In this document: positions 23,889 through 24,236 of the stretch, piece after piece | Numbering within the stretch: position 1 is the first letter of the stretch | How the letters are laid out: the number at the start of each line of letters is the position of its first letter | Assembly (NCBI GenBank): GCA_025454275.1 | Contig: JALOOS010000014.1 | Coordinates: forward strand, 1-24,236 | DNA length: 24,236 nt | From: Desulfobacterales bacterium | GTDB taxonomy: Bacteria > Desulfobacterota > Desulfobacteria > Desulfobacterales > SpSt-501 | Reading direction: 5' to 3' | Program-made: the position numbers and the translations under genes | The notes under the pieces: model-generated | What the model saw: the letters and a program-made list of their open reading frames with translations, nothing else | Told to the model about the DNA's origin: nothing | Database searches by the model: none

Positions 23889-24222
23889 CGGTTTTTTCCT
23901 TGGGCGCCTCAGGTCTTGACCAGAACCGGAACCCGGCGATGAACGCCCGGCGCATCAGAAAGTGGGTGGCCACGGGGCTGGTCATCAGGACGAAGCAGAT
24001 GACCACCACGAGCTTGAGGCTGTTCAGATTCAGCCCCTCGTGGACCATCATGCCCACGAGCAGGAGCACGATGCCGAGGGTGTCCACCTTGCCGGCCGCG
24101 TGGCAGCGCGTGTAGAAATCCGGCAGGGTGTTGATGCCGATGCTGCCGATGAGCATGAAGACGACCCCGCCGAGCATGAGGAGCACGGCGATGATCTCCT
24201 GGACCAGCACGATCAGTTCCAA
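23869..24222 (-). CDS. mnhG: Mrp-type antiporter subunit G
   Basis: A 117-residue MnhG with the family pattern GSIGINTLPDFYTRCHAAGK followed by VDTLG (about 26-49) and three helices. The start is a TTG at 24222 near the right edge; the frame is open to the edge, so a longer form cannot be excluded. A TGA at 24227-24225 in another frame could be the stop of an upstream mnhF lying outside the window. The C-terminal 25 residues are charged and variable. Confidence 0.9.
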   Translation of the reverse strand: MELIVLVQEIIAVLLMLGGVVFMLIGSIGINTLPDFYTRCHAAGKVDTLGIVLLLVGMMVHEGLNLNSLKLVVVICFVLMTSPVATHFLMRRAFIAGFRFWSRPEAPKEKTDAAVAD

Positions 24223-24236
24223 GCTCAGAACCCCTT

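Noticed and set aside
24225..24236. Possible last codons of an upstream mnhF on the minus strand
   Set aside because: Only three codons and a stop would be visible, too little to call a gene, though the operon order makes it plausible.

Overview
The window is a GC-rich chromosomal stretch whose gene types (receiver-only response regulators next to Cache and NtrB-like histidine kinases, and split Mrp/Mbh-type cation antiporter operons) suggest a Gram-negative anaerobe or facultative anaerobe, perhaps in the Desulfobacterota. That taxonomic guess is an inference; no rRNA, tRNA or marker gene is present to test it. No insertion sequence, CRISPR array or tRNA was seen.

Left part (1-3884). A P2-type cation ATPase runs off the left edge on the minus strand. 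It is preceded by a consensus-like promoter, an element that reads as a yybP-ykoY (Mn2+) riboswitch, and an intrinsic terminator that shares bases with the riboswitch P1 stem. This points to Mn-induced transcription of a Mn/Ca exporter. The ATPase appears to lack part of its first transmembrane helix. Upstream lies a 60-residue HEAT-repeat-like gene. Divergent from it is a DASS/SLC13-type anion transporter with unusual substrate-site motifs, followed by a 61-residue unknown protein.

Middle part (3942-9835). A signalling block encodes a membrane dCache histidine kinase and a receiver-only regulator (plus strand), then a convergent set of receiver, receiver-kinase hybrid and receiver (minus strand). 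None of these proteins has a DNA-binding or enzymatic output domain. Next is an unusual membrane protein combining a J domain, two zinc ribbons, one transmembrane helix and a peptidoglycan-binding-like domain. Its J domain seems to have suffered a small deletion and frameshift at its start.

Right part (10225-24236). Two Mrp/Mbh-like antiporter operons face each other and meet at a bidirectional terminator near 17.34 kb. The plus operon is mnhE-F-G, mbhD-like, an mbhE-mnhB fusion, mnhC and three large antiporter subunits. The minus operon (its mnhE/F presumably lie beyond the edge) is mnhG, mbhD-like, mbhE-like, mnhB, mnhC, mnhD, a NuoL-like subunit and a NuoM-like subunit. In both, the canonical MrpA is split and three ND2/4/5-type subunits are present instead of two. 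In both, the one subunit with a C-terminal extension has lost the conserved TM5 glutamate (Ala in one, Lys in the other). This paired architecture is the most interesting system in the window. It would be expected to couple ion gradients (Na+/H+), possibly with a redox module encoded elsewhere.
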